Below, piece by piece: positions 1 to 7,939 of a stretch of DNA of 12,406 nucleotides. Positions within the stretch are counted from its first letter, which is position 1. Every line of letters begins with the position of its first letter. This DNA comes from an uncultured Pseudomonadota bacterium (lineage in GTDB: Bacteria > Pseudomonadota > Gammaproteobacteria > Methylococcales > Methylomonadaceae): positions 1 through 12,406 of the forward strand of contig CAJBJW010000396.1 of assembly GCA_903953455.1 (NCBI GenBank). The letters run 5' to 3'. A program made the translations under genes and the position numbers. The notes below the pieces were generated by a model that saw nothing but the letters and a program-made list of their open reading frames with translations, made no database searches and was not told the DNA's origin.

Positions 1-1498
1 CGGGATAAGCTTCTGCATGAATATAAGAAATCTCTTTCAATTTCAATGCGCCTTCCATTGCAATAGGATAATGTGAGCCGCGTCCTAAAAATAAAGCATG
101 GTGTTTTTCTGTAAAACGCTCTGCTAAAATTTCTATTTCTTTATCAAGCTGCAAAACACTTTCCATTTTACGCGGCAATTTAAACAACTCATCCGTAATA
201 TGTTGCTCTAAAACTTGATTTAGCTCAAATCGTCTTCCAATTGCAAGTACAAGTAACATAAGCGACACTAATTGCGTCGTAAACGCTTTTGTTGATGCCA
301 CGCCAATTTCTGGACCTGCGCGCGTCAGCAACACTAAGTCCGATTCACGCACTAGCGAACTTTCAGGCACATTACAAATAGCAAGAGTATATTTTGCACC
401 TAAACGCTTTGCCTCTTTTAGCGCAGCTAAGGTATCTGCCGTTTCACCCGATTGGGAGATAGTCACAACCAACGTATCAAGTGCTAATACAGGATGACGA
501 TAGCGAAATTCACTTGCAACCTCAATACTACATGGCACACGAGCTAATTCCTCAAACCAATATCTTGCAACTAATCCTGCATGATAGCTTGTTCCACACG
601 CTAGAATTTGAATAGATTTTATTTGATCAAAAATTCGAGCCGCATCAAACCCAAATGCACTATCTTGCAAACGCTGCGCAATAAAACGTCCTTCTAAAGT
701 TTGCGTAATCGCAAAAGGCTGCTCATAAATTTCTTTGAGCATGAAATGCCGATATTCCCCTTTTTCAACAGCATCGGCTTTTAATTGACTTTCTTTTGTA
801 TCTCGACTGACAACATTATTTTTGTCATCATAAATAATTAACGAATCAATTTTAATTTCAGCAACGTCCCCTTCCTCAAGGAATATAAAGCGTTGCGTCA
901 CAGGTAAAAGTGCCGTGACATCAGATGCAACAAAATATTCACCAATTCCCACGCCAATCACTAATGGACTCCCTTTACGTGCAATGATCAGCGTATCTGG
1001 CTCATCAGCACACATAATGGCTAATGCATATGCACCCTCCAATTTAGGCAATGTTTCCTTTACTGCTTGCAATAAATTATCACTTGTTTGGCGGGCGTGA
1101 AAAACCTCATGAACAATCACTTCAGTATCGGTTTCAGAAGTAAACGCATAATTATTTTTAAGTTGAGCGGCTTTGAGTTGTTCATAATTTTCAATAATGC
1201 CGTTATGAACGACAGCCACATTATTGCAACTAATATGTGGATGTGCGTTTGCGGTACTCGGTTTACCGTGCGTTGCCCAGCGCGTATGTGCAATTCCAAT
1301 ATGGCCAGACATAGGATTAGCTTTGAGTGAATCATCAAGTCCTTTCACTTTACCTAAAACTCGTTGACGCATAATCGTATGTTCATGAATAACAGCAAGA
1401 CCTGCCGAATCATAACCTCGATATTCTAAACGCTTCAAACCTTCCAATAAAATAGGGATAACATTTCGTTGCGCGATACCTGCGACAATTCCACACAT
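1..1498 (-). CDS. glmS: Glutamine--fructose-6-phosphate aminotransferase (isomerizing), 3' end outside the window
   Basis: GlmS makes glucosamine-6-phosphate from fructose-6-phosphate and glutamine, the first committed step of cytoplasmic amino-sugar synthesis. I translated 499 codons without a stop; the family is about 609 residues, so roughly the last 110 are cut off by the window edge. The N-terminal glutaminase domain starts MCGIVAG, where Cys2 becomes the catalytic N-terminal nucleophile. It also has RLEYRGYDSAG (23-33), HTRWATHG (71-78), HNGIIENY (98-105) and SETDTE (121-126). The two-lobed SIS isomerase part shows CGTSYHAG (301-308), SQSGETADT (348-356), EIGVASTKAFT (397-407) and RGSHYPIAMEGALKLKE (473-489). 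The ATG overlaps the glmU stop by one base (TAATG) and is preceded by AAGGAG within the last glmU codons, so the start is firm. Co-translation with glmU is likely. No glmS ribozyme is expected or seen. Confidence 0.97.
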   Translation of the reverse strand, partial: MCGIVAGIAQRNVIPILLEGLKRLEYRGYDSAGLAVIHEHTIMRQRVLGKVKGLDDSLKANPMSGHIGIAHTRWATHGKPSTANAHPHISCNNVAVVHNGIIENYEQLKAAQLKNNYAFTSETDTEVIVHEVFHARQTSDNLLQAVKETLPKLEGAYALAIMCADEPDTLIIARKGSPLVIGVGIGEYFVASDVTALLPVTQRFIFLEEGDVAEIKIDSLIIYDDKNNVVSRDTKESQLKADAVEKGEYRHFMLKEIYEQPFAITQTLEGRFIAQRLQDSAFGFDAARIFDQIKSIQILACGTSYHAGLVARYWFEELARVPCSIEVASEFRYRHPVLALDTLVVTISQSGETADTLAALKEAKRLGAKYTLAICNVPESSLVRESDLVLLTRAGPEIGVASTKAFTTQLVSLMLLVLAIGRRFELNQVLEQHITDELFKLPRKMESVLQLDKEIEILAERFTEKHHALFLGRGSHYPIAMEGALKLKEISYIHAEAYP

Positions 1499-2871
1499 TA
1501 TAATTTCTCCTTTTTAATTGGACGCTGCCAATTAGACACCGAAACCTGTTTCGCGCGACTGAGCGTTAATTGCCCTGCAGGCGTATCTTTTGTAATCGTC
1601 GAACCCGCTCCAATTGTCGCATTTTCTCCAACTGTTACAGGTGCTACTAATTGTGTGTTGGATCCAATAAATGCACCATCTTCAATAATGGTTTGCGATT
1701 TATTGACACCATCGTAGTTACAGGTAATTGTGCCTGCACCGATGTTAACTTTACGGCCAACAAGCGCATCGCCAATATAACTTAAATGATTAACTTTGCT
1801 GCCTTGTCCAATATGTGATTTTTTAATTTCCACAAAGTTACCGATATGTGTATCACTGGCTAAAATGCTTTCAGGTCGAAGTCGAGCAAAAGGCCCAATA
1901 CGACTATTTTGACCGATCACTGCATTTTCTATCACACAATTGGGTAAAATTTCCACATTATCGCCAATTATCGCATTTTTGATATTTGTATTAGCACCAA
2001 TCTTAACATTGTTTCCAATTTTATTATCGCCTTCAAAAACGACATTGATATCAATTTCAACATCTTGTCCTAATTCAACAATATGTCCTCGCAAATCAAA
2101 ACGTGCTGGATCACGCAACGTAGCGCCACGTTTCATGATGAGCTCTGCTTGGTGTAATTGATAGACACGCTCTAATTGTGCTAATTGTAATTTATCATTT
2201 ACACCCAAAACTTCATTTTCGCTTTCAGGCGAGCACGTTTCGATCATAAAGCCGTCAGCGACCGCCAAAGCAATAATATCTGTTAAATAATATTCACCCT
2301 GTGCGTTATTATTATTTAATTGTGCCAACCAATTTTTTAATGCGTATCCTTGCACGGCTAAAATTCCAGTATTGGCTTCTTTAATTAATTTTTCTATTTC
2401 ATTGGCATCCTTCTCTTCAACAATACGCAACACTTGATTATGTTCATTACGAACAATGCGACCATACCCTGTTGAGTTTTTTAAATTCACCGTAAGCAGC
2501 GACAAGGTTTTCTCGTTTACATTTGACAGCAATTTTTGCAATGTATTTTCTTGAAGTAGTGGTACATCACCGTATAGAATCAGGACTGTTGCCTCTGAAT
2601 CAATTTCATCTGCCACTTGCTGCACAGCATGCCCAGTCCCTAATTGCTGTAGTTGCTCAACCCAATGAATTGATGAATTTAAGAATGTACTTTTCACCAG
2701 ATCAGCGCCATGCCCAATAACAACATGTATGGCATTGTTTTCAAATTTTTCACTTAAATCATATACGTGACGCAATAATGATTTGCCGCCAATGGAATGC
2801 AAAACTTTTGGGTATTGCGAACACATTCGCGTTCCTTTACCTGCAGCGAGAATAATTGTAGTAAGAGTCAT
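1498..2871 (-). CDS. glmU: Bifunctional GlmU: GlcN-1-P acetyltransferase / GlcNAc-1-P uridylyltransferase
   Basis: GlmU acetylates glucosamine-1-phosphate and then couples GlcNAc-1-P to UTP, giving UDP-GlcNAc for peptidoglycan and lipopolysaccharide. The product is 457 residues (E. coli 456). The N-terminal Rossmann-like pyrophosphorylase domain has the nucleotide loop LAAGKGTRM (8-16) with Lys22, QQLGTGHAV (75-83), GDVPLL (101-106, metal-binding Asp102 by analogy with E. coli Asp105) and GVND (223-226). From about residue 255 come the imperfect hexapeptide repeats of the left-handed beta-helix acetyltransferase domain, with His362 in NHLSYIGD matching E. coli catalytic His363, then NIGAGTITCNYDG (376-388). 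The ATG follows an A-rich stretch with no convincing Shine-Dalgarno sequence. The gene lies 23 nt past the atp terminator, so its promoter is not obvious: it may overlap the terminator region, or the gene may depend on readthrough. Confidence 0.97.
   Translation of the reverse strand: MTLTTIILAAGKGTRMCSQYPKVLHSIGGKSLLRHVYDLSEKFENNAIHVVIGHGADLVKSTFLNSSIHWVEQLQQLGTGHAVQQVADEIDSEATVLILYGDVPLLQENTLQKLLSNVNEKTLSLLTVNLKNSTGYGRIVRNEHNQVLRIVEEKDANEIEKLIKEANTGILAVQGYALKNWLAQLNNNNAQGEYYLTDIIALAVADGFMIETCSPESENEVLGVNDKLQLAQLERVYQLHQAELIMKRGATLRDPARFDLRGHIVELGQDVEIDINVVFEGDNKIGNNVKIGANTNIKNAIIGDNVEILPNCVIENAVIGQNSRIGPFARLRPESILASDTHIGNFVEIKKSHIGQGSKVNHLSYIGDALVGRKVNIGAGTITCNYDGVNKSQTIIEDGAFIGSNTQLVAPVTVGENATIGAGSTITKDTPAGQLTLSRAKQVSVSNWQRPIKKEKL
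1507..1512 (-). promoter_or_regulatory. Ribosome binding site of glmS inside glmU
   Basis: On the minus strand AAGGAG lies 8 nt before the glmS ATG. It is encoded by the Lys-Glu codons near the end of glmU (PIKKEKL-stop), so the signal is shared with coding sequence. It fixes the glmS start and implies coupled translation of glmU and glmS. Confidence 0.8.
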
Positions 2872-2894
2872 TTTCTTTTGTGTGTAAAGTAAAC

Positions 2895-2926
2895 AAAAAA
2901 ACCCGATAGCGTAGAACGTTATCGGG
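2895..2926 (-). terminator. Intrinsic terminator of the atp operon
   Basis: On the minus strand CCCGATAACG, the loop TTCTA and CGCTATCGGG form a 10-bp stem with one A-C mismatch, followed at once by seven T residues (A7 on the plus strand at 2895-2901). It lies 32 nt after the atpC stop and 23 nt before the glmU ATG. The plus-strand side is followed only by CTTTTAT, so termination should be mainly in the atp direction. Confidence 0.88.
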
Positions 2927-2958
2927 CTTTTATCTAAGACAGGGCGATAACTGGATAG

Positions 2959-3381
2959 TTACCCGCCGCGTTTTCTAAATCTTTCGAGTGTGCGCAACTG
3001 CATTACCGCTTGGAATAAATCATTTTCAGCGGTTGCATAATCAACTCTGCTTGTTTTATCCGATAAAATTTCTTCTGCTCTCATTTTCGCTTCAAGAGCA
3101 GCGGCCTCATCAATATCTTTAGCACGAATAGCTGTATTTGCTAAAACCGATACAACATGTGGCTGTACTTCGAGTAAACCACCAGAAATAAAAAACGAAT
3201 AACTTTCCGTACTGCTGATTTTAACACGCACTTCACCCGGATTGAGCTTAGTAATTAACGGCGCGTGACGCGGTGAAATACCGACCTCTCCTTCTTCAGC
3301 TGGTGCAAATACCATTTCAGCCAAACCAGAAAAGATCTCTTTTTCCGCACTCACGATGTCTACATGCACTAACATGGTCAT
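2959..3381 (-). CDS. atpC: F1 ATP synthase epsilon subunit
   Basis: Epsilon is part of the central stalk with gamma: it links the rotor to the c-ring and can inhibit ATP hydrolysis through its C-terminal helices. The product is 140 residues (E. coli 139). The N-terminal beta-sandwich (about 1-87) has DIVSAEKEIFSG (8-19), the EGEVGISPRHAPLIT stretch (30-44) and SGGLLEVQP (66-74). The two-helix C-terminal domain follows (about 90-136). A second Met lies at residue 3, but the first aligns with E. coli MAM and has AGGT 8 nt upstream, so I keep the longer form. It is the last gene of the atp operon, separated from atpD by 86 nt with a palindrome and followed by the terminator. Confidence 0.97.
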   Translation of the reverse strand: MTMLVHVDIVSAEKEIFSGLAEMVFAPAEEGEVGISPRHAPLITKLNPGEVRVKISSTESYSFFISGGLLEVQPHVVSVLANTAIRAKDIDEAAALEAKMRAEEILSDKTSRVDYATAENDLFQAVMQLRTLERFRKRGG

Positions 3382-3438
3382 CTTTTGTTACCTAAAATTT
3401 ATAAAGTTAGTAGACAACATAGGTACATAGCGCGATTA

Positions 3439-3459
3439 ACGCGAAATTTAATTTCGCGT
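3439..3459 (-). repeat. Perfect 10-bp inverted repeat between atpD and atpC
   Basis: ACGCGAAATT, one central base, then AATTTCGCGT: two perfect 10-base arms starting 9 nt beyond the atpD stop codon. As RNA it can form a stable hairpin with a small loop. No T-run follows, so it is not a standard intrinsic terminator. A role in mRNA processing, stability of the upstream atpD message or attenuation before atpC is possible; none is proven by sequence. Confidence 0.6.
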
Positions 3460-3467
3460 CTCTCACC

Positions 3468-4847
3468 TTACGCCTTCATTCCTTTTGCTTTTTCCAACGC
3501 TTCGTCAATGGTACCTACCATGTAAAACGCTTGTTCTGGAATGCTATCATATTCACCAGCAAGAATACCTTTAAATCCTGCAATAGTATCTTTTAAAGAT
3601 ACATATTTACCAGGTGATCCAGTGAAGACTTCTGCAACAAAGAACGGTTGTGATAAGAATCGCTGAATTTTACGCGCTCTTGCAACAAGTAATTTATCTT
3701 CTTCAGATAATTCATCCATACCCAAAATCGCAATAATATCGCGCAATTCTTTATAGCGTTGTAATGTACCTTGCACGCTACGCGCAACTTCATAATGCTC
3801 TTGACCAATAACGAGTGGATCTAACTGACGACTGGTTGAATCAAGAGGATCGATAGCTGGATAAATACCTAATTCTGCAATTTGACGTGACAATACAACG
3901 GTCGCATCTAAATGCGCGAAGGTAGTTGCAGGTGACGGATCGGTTAAATCGTCAGCAGGAACATAAACAGCTTGAATTGACGTAATTGAACCTGTTTTCG
4001 TTGATGTAATACGCTCTTGCAACACACCCATCTCTTCAGCTAGTGTAGGTTGATACCCAACCGCAGAAGGCATACGACCAAGCAACGCTGAAACTTCCGT
4101 ACCCGCTAATGTATAACGATAAATATTATCAACAAAGAACAATACGTCACGTCCTTCATCACGGAAATATTCCGCCATCGTCAAGCCTGTTAACGCTACA
4201 CGTAAACGGTTACCGGGTGGCTCATTCATTTGACCGTATACTAACGATACTTTATCAATAACGTTTGAGTCGGTCATTTCATGATAAAAGTCATTACCTT
4301 CACGAGTTCTTTCACCAACACCCGCAAAGACAGAGTATCCACTGTGCTCGATAGCAATGTTACGAATCAATTCCATCATGTTTACGGTTTTGCCTACACC
4401 CGCACCACCGAATAAACCGACTTTACCACCTTTTGTAAATGGACAAACCAAATCAATAACTTTAATACCTGTTTCAAGCAATTCATTTGCAGCTGCTTGC
4501 TCAGCGTAACTCGGTGCATCACGATGAATTGCCCAACGTGTTTTTTCACCAATAGGACCTTTTTCATCAATAGGATCACCCAACACATTCATAATGCGTC
4601 CTAGTGTTTCCTGACCAACTGGAACTGAAATAGGAGCGTTAGTATTTGTCACTTCTAAACCGCGACTCAAACCATCTGTAGTTCCCATTGCAATTGCACG
4701 GGCAACACCATCACCTAATTGCTGTTGTACTTCTAATACTAAATGCTTACCTTCTACAATCAAGGCATCATATACTTTTGGCAACTCGTCGCGCGGAAAC
4801 TCCACGTCAACAACAGCGCCGATAATTTGAACAATTTTACCGCTCAT
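3468..4847 (-). CDS. atpD: F1 ATP synthase catalytic beta subunit
   Basis: Beta carries the catalytic nucleotide sites of the alpha3beta3 hexamer. The product is 459 residues (E. coli 460) and very close to the E. coli protein by memory. It has the N-terminal beta-barrel (about 1-75), the P-loop GGAGVGKT (147-154), GERTREGND with catalytic-base Glu179, Walker B with Asp240 in DVLFFVDN (234-241), NIYRYTLAGTEVSALLGRMP (241-260), and the C-terminal DELSEEDKL segment of the helical domain that contacts gamma. The NIYRYTLAGTEVS wording is typical of gammaproteobacteria. The ATG is preceded by GAGG at 10 nt, a slightly long spacing. The 112-nt leader after atpG is unusually long for this operon and contains two hairpins. 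Confidence 0.99.
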   Translation of the reverse strand: MSGKIVQIIGAVVDVEFPRDELPKVYDALIVEGKHLVLEVQQQLGDGVARAIAMGTTDGLSRGLEVTNTNAPISVPVGQETLGRIMNVLGDPIDEKGPIGEKTRWAIHRDAPSYAEQAAANELLETGIKVIDLVCPFTKGGKVGLFGGAGVGKTVNMMELIRNIAIEHSGYSVFAGVGERTREGNDFYHEMTDSNVIDKVSLVYGQMNEPPGNRLRVALTGLTMAEYFRDEGRDVLFFVDNIYRYTLAGTEVSALLGRMPSAVGYQPTLAEEMGVLQERITSTKTGSITSIQAVYVPADDLTDPSPATTFAHLDATVVLSRQIAELGIYPAIDPLDSTSRQLDPLVIGQEHYEVARSVQGTLQRYKELRDIIAILGMDELSEEDKLLVARARKIQRFLSQPFFVAEVFTGSPGKYVSLKDTIAGFKGILAGEYDSIPEQAFYMVGTIDEALEKAKGMKA

Positions 4848-4868
4848 AAAAATTCGTCCTCAAAACAA

Positions 4869-4881
4869 CCCTACTCTAGGG
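4869..4881 (-). repeat. Small hairpin upstream of atpD (CCCTA-GAG-TAGGG)
   Basis: In the atp transcript CCCTA and TAGGG pair over a GAG triloop, followed by TTGTTTTGAGG that leads into the atpD ribosome binding site. It is the second of two hairpins in the atpG-atpD gap. A 5-bp stem is modest. The position, just upstream of the Shine-Dalgarno sequence, is what makes it worth listing. Confidence 0.45.
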
Positions 4882-4910
4882 AAAATTATTTTTTTGAAAA
4901 TCTCGAAACA

Positions 4911-4930
4911 CCCCCATAACTCTATGAGGG
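4911..4930 (-). repeat. Hairpin in the atpG-atpD gap (CCCTCATA-GAGT-TATGGGGG)
   Basis: In the transcript CCCTCATA pairs with TATGGGGG (8 bp including one U-G wobble) over a GAGT tetraloop. It lies 29 nt past the atpG stop and is followed by a moderately U-rich stretch. It could be a weak attenuator or an mRNA-processing or stability element. Its GAG-containing loop resembles that of the smaller hairpin 29 nt further downstream in the transcript. Confidence 0.5.
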
Positions 4931-4959
4931 AACACTACGCTACTTACTTAATCACGAAC

Positions 4960-5829
4960 TTAAACAGCGGCTGCACCAGCGACAATTTCTGAAATTTCCT
5001 GAGTAATAGCGGCCTGTCTAGCTTTGTTATAAATCAATTGCAATTCTTTAATTAAGTTACCTGCATTATCCGAAGCACTCTTCATTGCAACCATTCGAGC
5101 AGCTTGCTCACAAGCATTATTTTCAACTAATCCTTGATAAACAATTGACTCTACATATCGCGTCAACAAATGATCCAATACCTCTTTAGCATCAGGTTCA
5201 TATATATAATCCCAGTGCCGACTACTCAATTGTTCATCTAAATCACTCGGTACAATAGGCAAAAGCTGATCAATTGTAGGATGCTGCGTCATGGTATTCA
5301 CAAAACCATTGCTCACTAGGTGCAGTTCGTCAATTTCACCCTGTACATAAGCATCCAACATCAATTTTATAACACCTATAATATCATTTAGATGCGGAGT
5401 ATCACCAAGTTTTGCAACATGACCTATTACTTTGATTTTTTTAAGCCCTCCAAAAAAACCATAAGCTTTTGATCCCACAGTACATACATCAACCTCAATA
5501 CCCGCACTATCCCAATGTTTTAGTTGGGTTAACACTTTTCTAAATAAATTAGAATTTAGACCGCCACACAGTCCACGATCTGAGCTAATTGCAATAATAC
5601 CAACTCGCTTAACATCACGTTTAACGAGAAATGAATGCTTATATTCAGGATTAGCATGAGCAAGATGTTTTATAATCTTTGCTATTTTCTTAGAATATGG
5701 ACGTGTTGCCAACATTCTATCCTTCGTTTTACGCATTTTGCTTGCAGCAACCATTTCCATGGCGCGAGTAATCTTCTGTGTATTCTTAATACTGCTAATC
5801 TTTGTGCGTATCTCTTTACCAACAGCCAT
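4960..5829 (-). CDS. atpG: F1 ATP synthase gamma subunit
   Basis: Gamma is the rotating shaft that drives conformational change in the alpha3beta3 hexamer. The product is 289 residues (E. coli 287). The N-terminal helix (about 1-57) carries the family signature KEIRTKISSIKNTQKITRAM (5-24) and VAASKMRK. A Rossmann-like middle domain has SSDRGLCGGLNSNL. The C-terminal helix (about 215-285) has the conserved run with ARMVAMKSASDNA and NKARQAAITQEISEIV. The two long terminal helices form the coiled-coil shaft. The ATG lies 12 nt after the atpA stop with AAGG upstream. The protein is complete. Confidence 0.98.
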   Translation of the reverse strand: MAVGKEIRTKISSIKNTQKITRAMEMVAASKMRKTKDRMLATRPYSKKIAKIIKHLAHANPEYKHSFLVKRDVKRVGIIAISSDRGLCGGLNSNLFRKVLTQLKHWDSAGIEVDVCTVGSKAYGFFGGLKKIKVIGHVAKLGDTPHLNDIIGVIKLMLDAYVQGEIDELHLVSNGFVNTMTQHPTIDQLLPIVPSDLDEQLSSRHWDYIYEPDAKEVLDHLLTRYVESIVYQGLVENNACEQAARMVAMKSASDNAGNLIKELQLIYNKARQAAITQEISEIVAGAAAV

Positions 5830-5841
5830 AAGAAGACCTTT

Positions 5842-7383
5842 TTACCAACTGTGAGTTTTTACAAACGTTTCAATGCCTGATCGAATGCTTGAGCCAATTT
5901 CATTATTGAAATCACCCGTTGCATTAATTGAGTCCATTAATTCCGTATGTTCCGATTTAAAATATGAAAGCAACGCAGCTTCAAAATCCAAAACTTTATT
6001 CACTTCAATATTATCAAGGAAGCCTTCATTAGCAGCAAACAGTGAAACACCCATTTGCGCTACAGACATCGGAGAATATTGCTTTTGCTTCATTAATTCA
6101 GTTACGCGTTGACCACGTTCAATTTGCTTACGTGTACTTTCATCTAAATCGGAAGCAAATTGAGCAAAAGCAGCTAATTCACGATATTGAGCTAAATCTA
6201 AACGCGTACCACCACCCAATTTTTTGATGATCTTTGTTTGTGCTGCGCCACCTACTCGAGACACTGACAATCCAGCATTAACAGCAGGTCGAATACCAGA
6301 GTTAAACAAATTACTTTCTAAGAAGATTTGACCATCCGTAATCGAAATTACGTTAGTTGGAACGAAAGCTGATACGTCGCCGCCTTGTGTTTCAATAATT
6401 GGCAGTGCAGTTAATGATCCTGTTTTACCGGTCACACGCCCATTAGTCAACTTTTCAACTTCTTTTGCATTAATACGTGACGCACGTTCAAGTAAACGTG
6501 AATGCAAATAGAAAACATCACCAGGATAAGCTTCACGACCTGGCGGTCTTCTTAACAATAATGAAACCTGACGATAAGCCCATGCTTGCTTGGTTAAATC
6601 ATCGTAAATAATTAACGCATCTTCACCTTGATCACGGAAAAACTCACCCATGGTACAACCAGTGTAAGGTGCGATAAATTGAAGTGCCGCTGATTCTGAT
6701 GCTGATGCAACCACAATAATTGTATGTGCAAGCGCATCATGCTCTTCCAATTTACGAACAACATTGGCAACCGACGAGCGTTTTTGACCAATCGCCACAT
6801 AGATACATTTAATTCCAGTACCTTTTTGATTGATAATTGCATCAACTGCAATAGCAGTTTTACCTGTTTGTCTATCACCAATGATTAATTCACGTTGACC
6901 ACGACCTACAGGAATCATAGAGTCAATTGATTTCAATCCTAATTGCACAGGTTGATCGACAGATTGACGAGCAATTACACCCGGTGCGATTTTTTCGATA
7001 GGGGAAGTTTCAACACAATTGATTGGCCCTTTGCCATCAATCGGATTACCTAGCGCATCAACAACGCGACCTAAAAGAGCCTCACCTACTGGCACTTCCA
7101 GAATTTTCCCGGTACATCTAACTGTATCGCCTTCAGAAATATGTTGATAAGCACCTAGAATAACCGCACCGACAGAGTCTCTTTCTAAATTAAGTGCCAT
7201 ACCAAAAGTATGATCAGGAAACTCTAACATTTCCCCTTGCATAGCTTGAGAAAGACCGTGAATTCTCACAATCCCGTCAGTTACGCTGACAACGGTGCCT
7301 TCTGTGTGTACTTGTGTGCTTAAGTCGAAGTTTTCGATCTTCTTTTTAATCAGATCACTGATTTCAGATGGATTTAATTGCAT
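5842..7383 (-). CDS. atpA: F1 ATP synthase alpha subunit
   Basis: Alpha provides the non-catalytic nucleotide sites of F1 and the arginine finger for the catalytic sites. Its 513 residues equal the E. coli length. The N-terminal helix (LNPSEISDLIKKKI) binds the peripheral stalk. The P-loop GDRQTGKT is at 169-176, identical in position to E. coli. ALIIYDDLTKQAWAYRQ is the Walker B region, LLLRRPPGREAYPGDVFYLH follows, and SVSRVGGAAQ contains the arginine finger. The gene starts 20 nt after atpH with a weak GAGA-type ribosome binding site, consistent with coupling inside the operon. No damage or unusual insertions were seen. Confidence 0.99.
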   Translation of the reverse strand: MQLNPSEISDLIKKKIENFDLSTQVHTEGTVVSVTDGIVRIHGLSQAMQGEMLEFPDHTFGMALNLERDSVGAVILGAYQHISEGDTVRCTGKILEVPVGEALLGRVVDALGNPIDGKGPINCVETSPIEKIAPGVIARQSVDQPVQLGLKSIDSMIPVGRGQRELIIGDRQTGKTAIAVDAIINQKGTGIKCIYVAIGQKRSSVANVVRKLEEHDALAHTIIVVASASESAALQFIAPYTGCTMGEFFRDQGEDALIIYDDLTKQAWAYRQVSLLLRRPPGREAYPGDVFYLHSRLLERASRINAKEVEKLTNGRVTGKTGSLTALPIIETQGGDVSAFVPTNVISITDGQIFLESNLFNSGIRPAVNAGLSVSRVGGAAQTKIIKKLGGGTRLDLAQYRELAAFAQFASDLDESTRKQIERGQRVTELMKQKQYSPMSVAQMGVSLFAANEGFLDNIEVNKVLDFEAALLSYFKSEHTELMDSINATGDFNNEIGSSIRSGIETFVKTHSW

Positions 7384-7403
7384 GTGGTTTTCTCGCTCTA
7401 AAT

Positions 7404-7934
7404 TTAGAGTCTTTGTGCTAATTGTTGAAGTTGCCCTCTAATCGAACCGTCAATTACTTGATCACCTGCTCGAACTAGAACGCCACCTATTAATGACGAA
7501 TCAACAACGACTTTCATGTTGACTTTTTTGCCAAAGTTTTTTTCAAGCACTTCATTAAAATGCTGTTTAGATTCTTTGGTAAAAGCATAAGCAGTCGTCA
7601 CATCAATATCGATAAAGCCTTCATCTTCTGCTTTATACGTTTCAAATAATTCCGCAATAAAGGGAATTAGGTTCAACCTATTATTTTCAATAAGTAGCTT
7701 TAATAAATTGCTACCTTCTTGATCAAGCTGATCAGCACAGATATCTAATAATAATGTAAGCAACCTAGCTCTTCCAACTTTAGGATCATCAATCATCCCA
7801 AATATTGCATTATCATTCAATACTGCCGCCAAAAAAGATAAATTCTTTGACCATTTCTTAGATGAATTTGTTTCTTTTGCACGCTTAAATACGGCAACAG
7901 CGTAAGGTCTTGCCAATGTCGCTATTTCGTTCAT
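7404..7934 (-). CDS. atpH: F1 ATP synthase delta subunit
   Basis: Delta joins the top of F1 to the b-subunit dimer of the peripheral stalk. The product is 176 residues (E. coli 177). The N-terminal helical bundle begins with ATLARPYAVAVFKRAKE (5-21), a recognisable family start. The C-terminal part has the conserved VVDSSLIGGVLVRAGDQVIDGSIRGQL pattern near the end of the protein. The ATG is 5 nt after the atpF stop codon, with TTAGG across the end of atpF as the probable ribosome binding site. The family is poorly conserved in sequence, but ends, length and operon position agree. Confidence 0.97.
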   Translation of the reverse strand: MNEIATLARPYAVAVFKRAKETNSSKKWSKNLSFLAAVLNDNAIFGMIDDPKVGRARLLTLLLDICADQLDQEGSNLLKLLIENNRLNLIPFIAELFETYKAEDEGFIDIDVTTAYAFTKESKQHFNEVLEKNFGKKVNMKVVVDSSLIGGVLVRAGDQVIDGSIRGQLQQLAQRL

Positions 7935-7939
7935 GACGT

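Noticed and set aside
1117..1338. Open frame of 73 codons on the minus strand within glmS
   Set aside because: It lies in another frame of a firmly identified glmS and shows no family motif; it is a shadow of the real gene.
1469..1717. Open frame of 82 codons on the plus strand opposite the glmU-glmS junction
   Set aside because: Antisense to conserved acetyltransferase repeats of GlmU; the low stop density follows from the codons on the other strand.
5635..5880. Open frame of 81 codons on the plus strand across the atpG start
   Set aside because: Antisense to atpG and the end of atpA, both well supported; it has no ribosome binding site or recognisable protein features.
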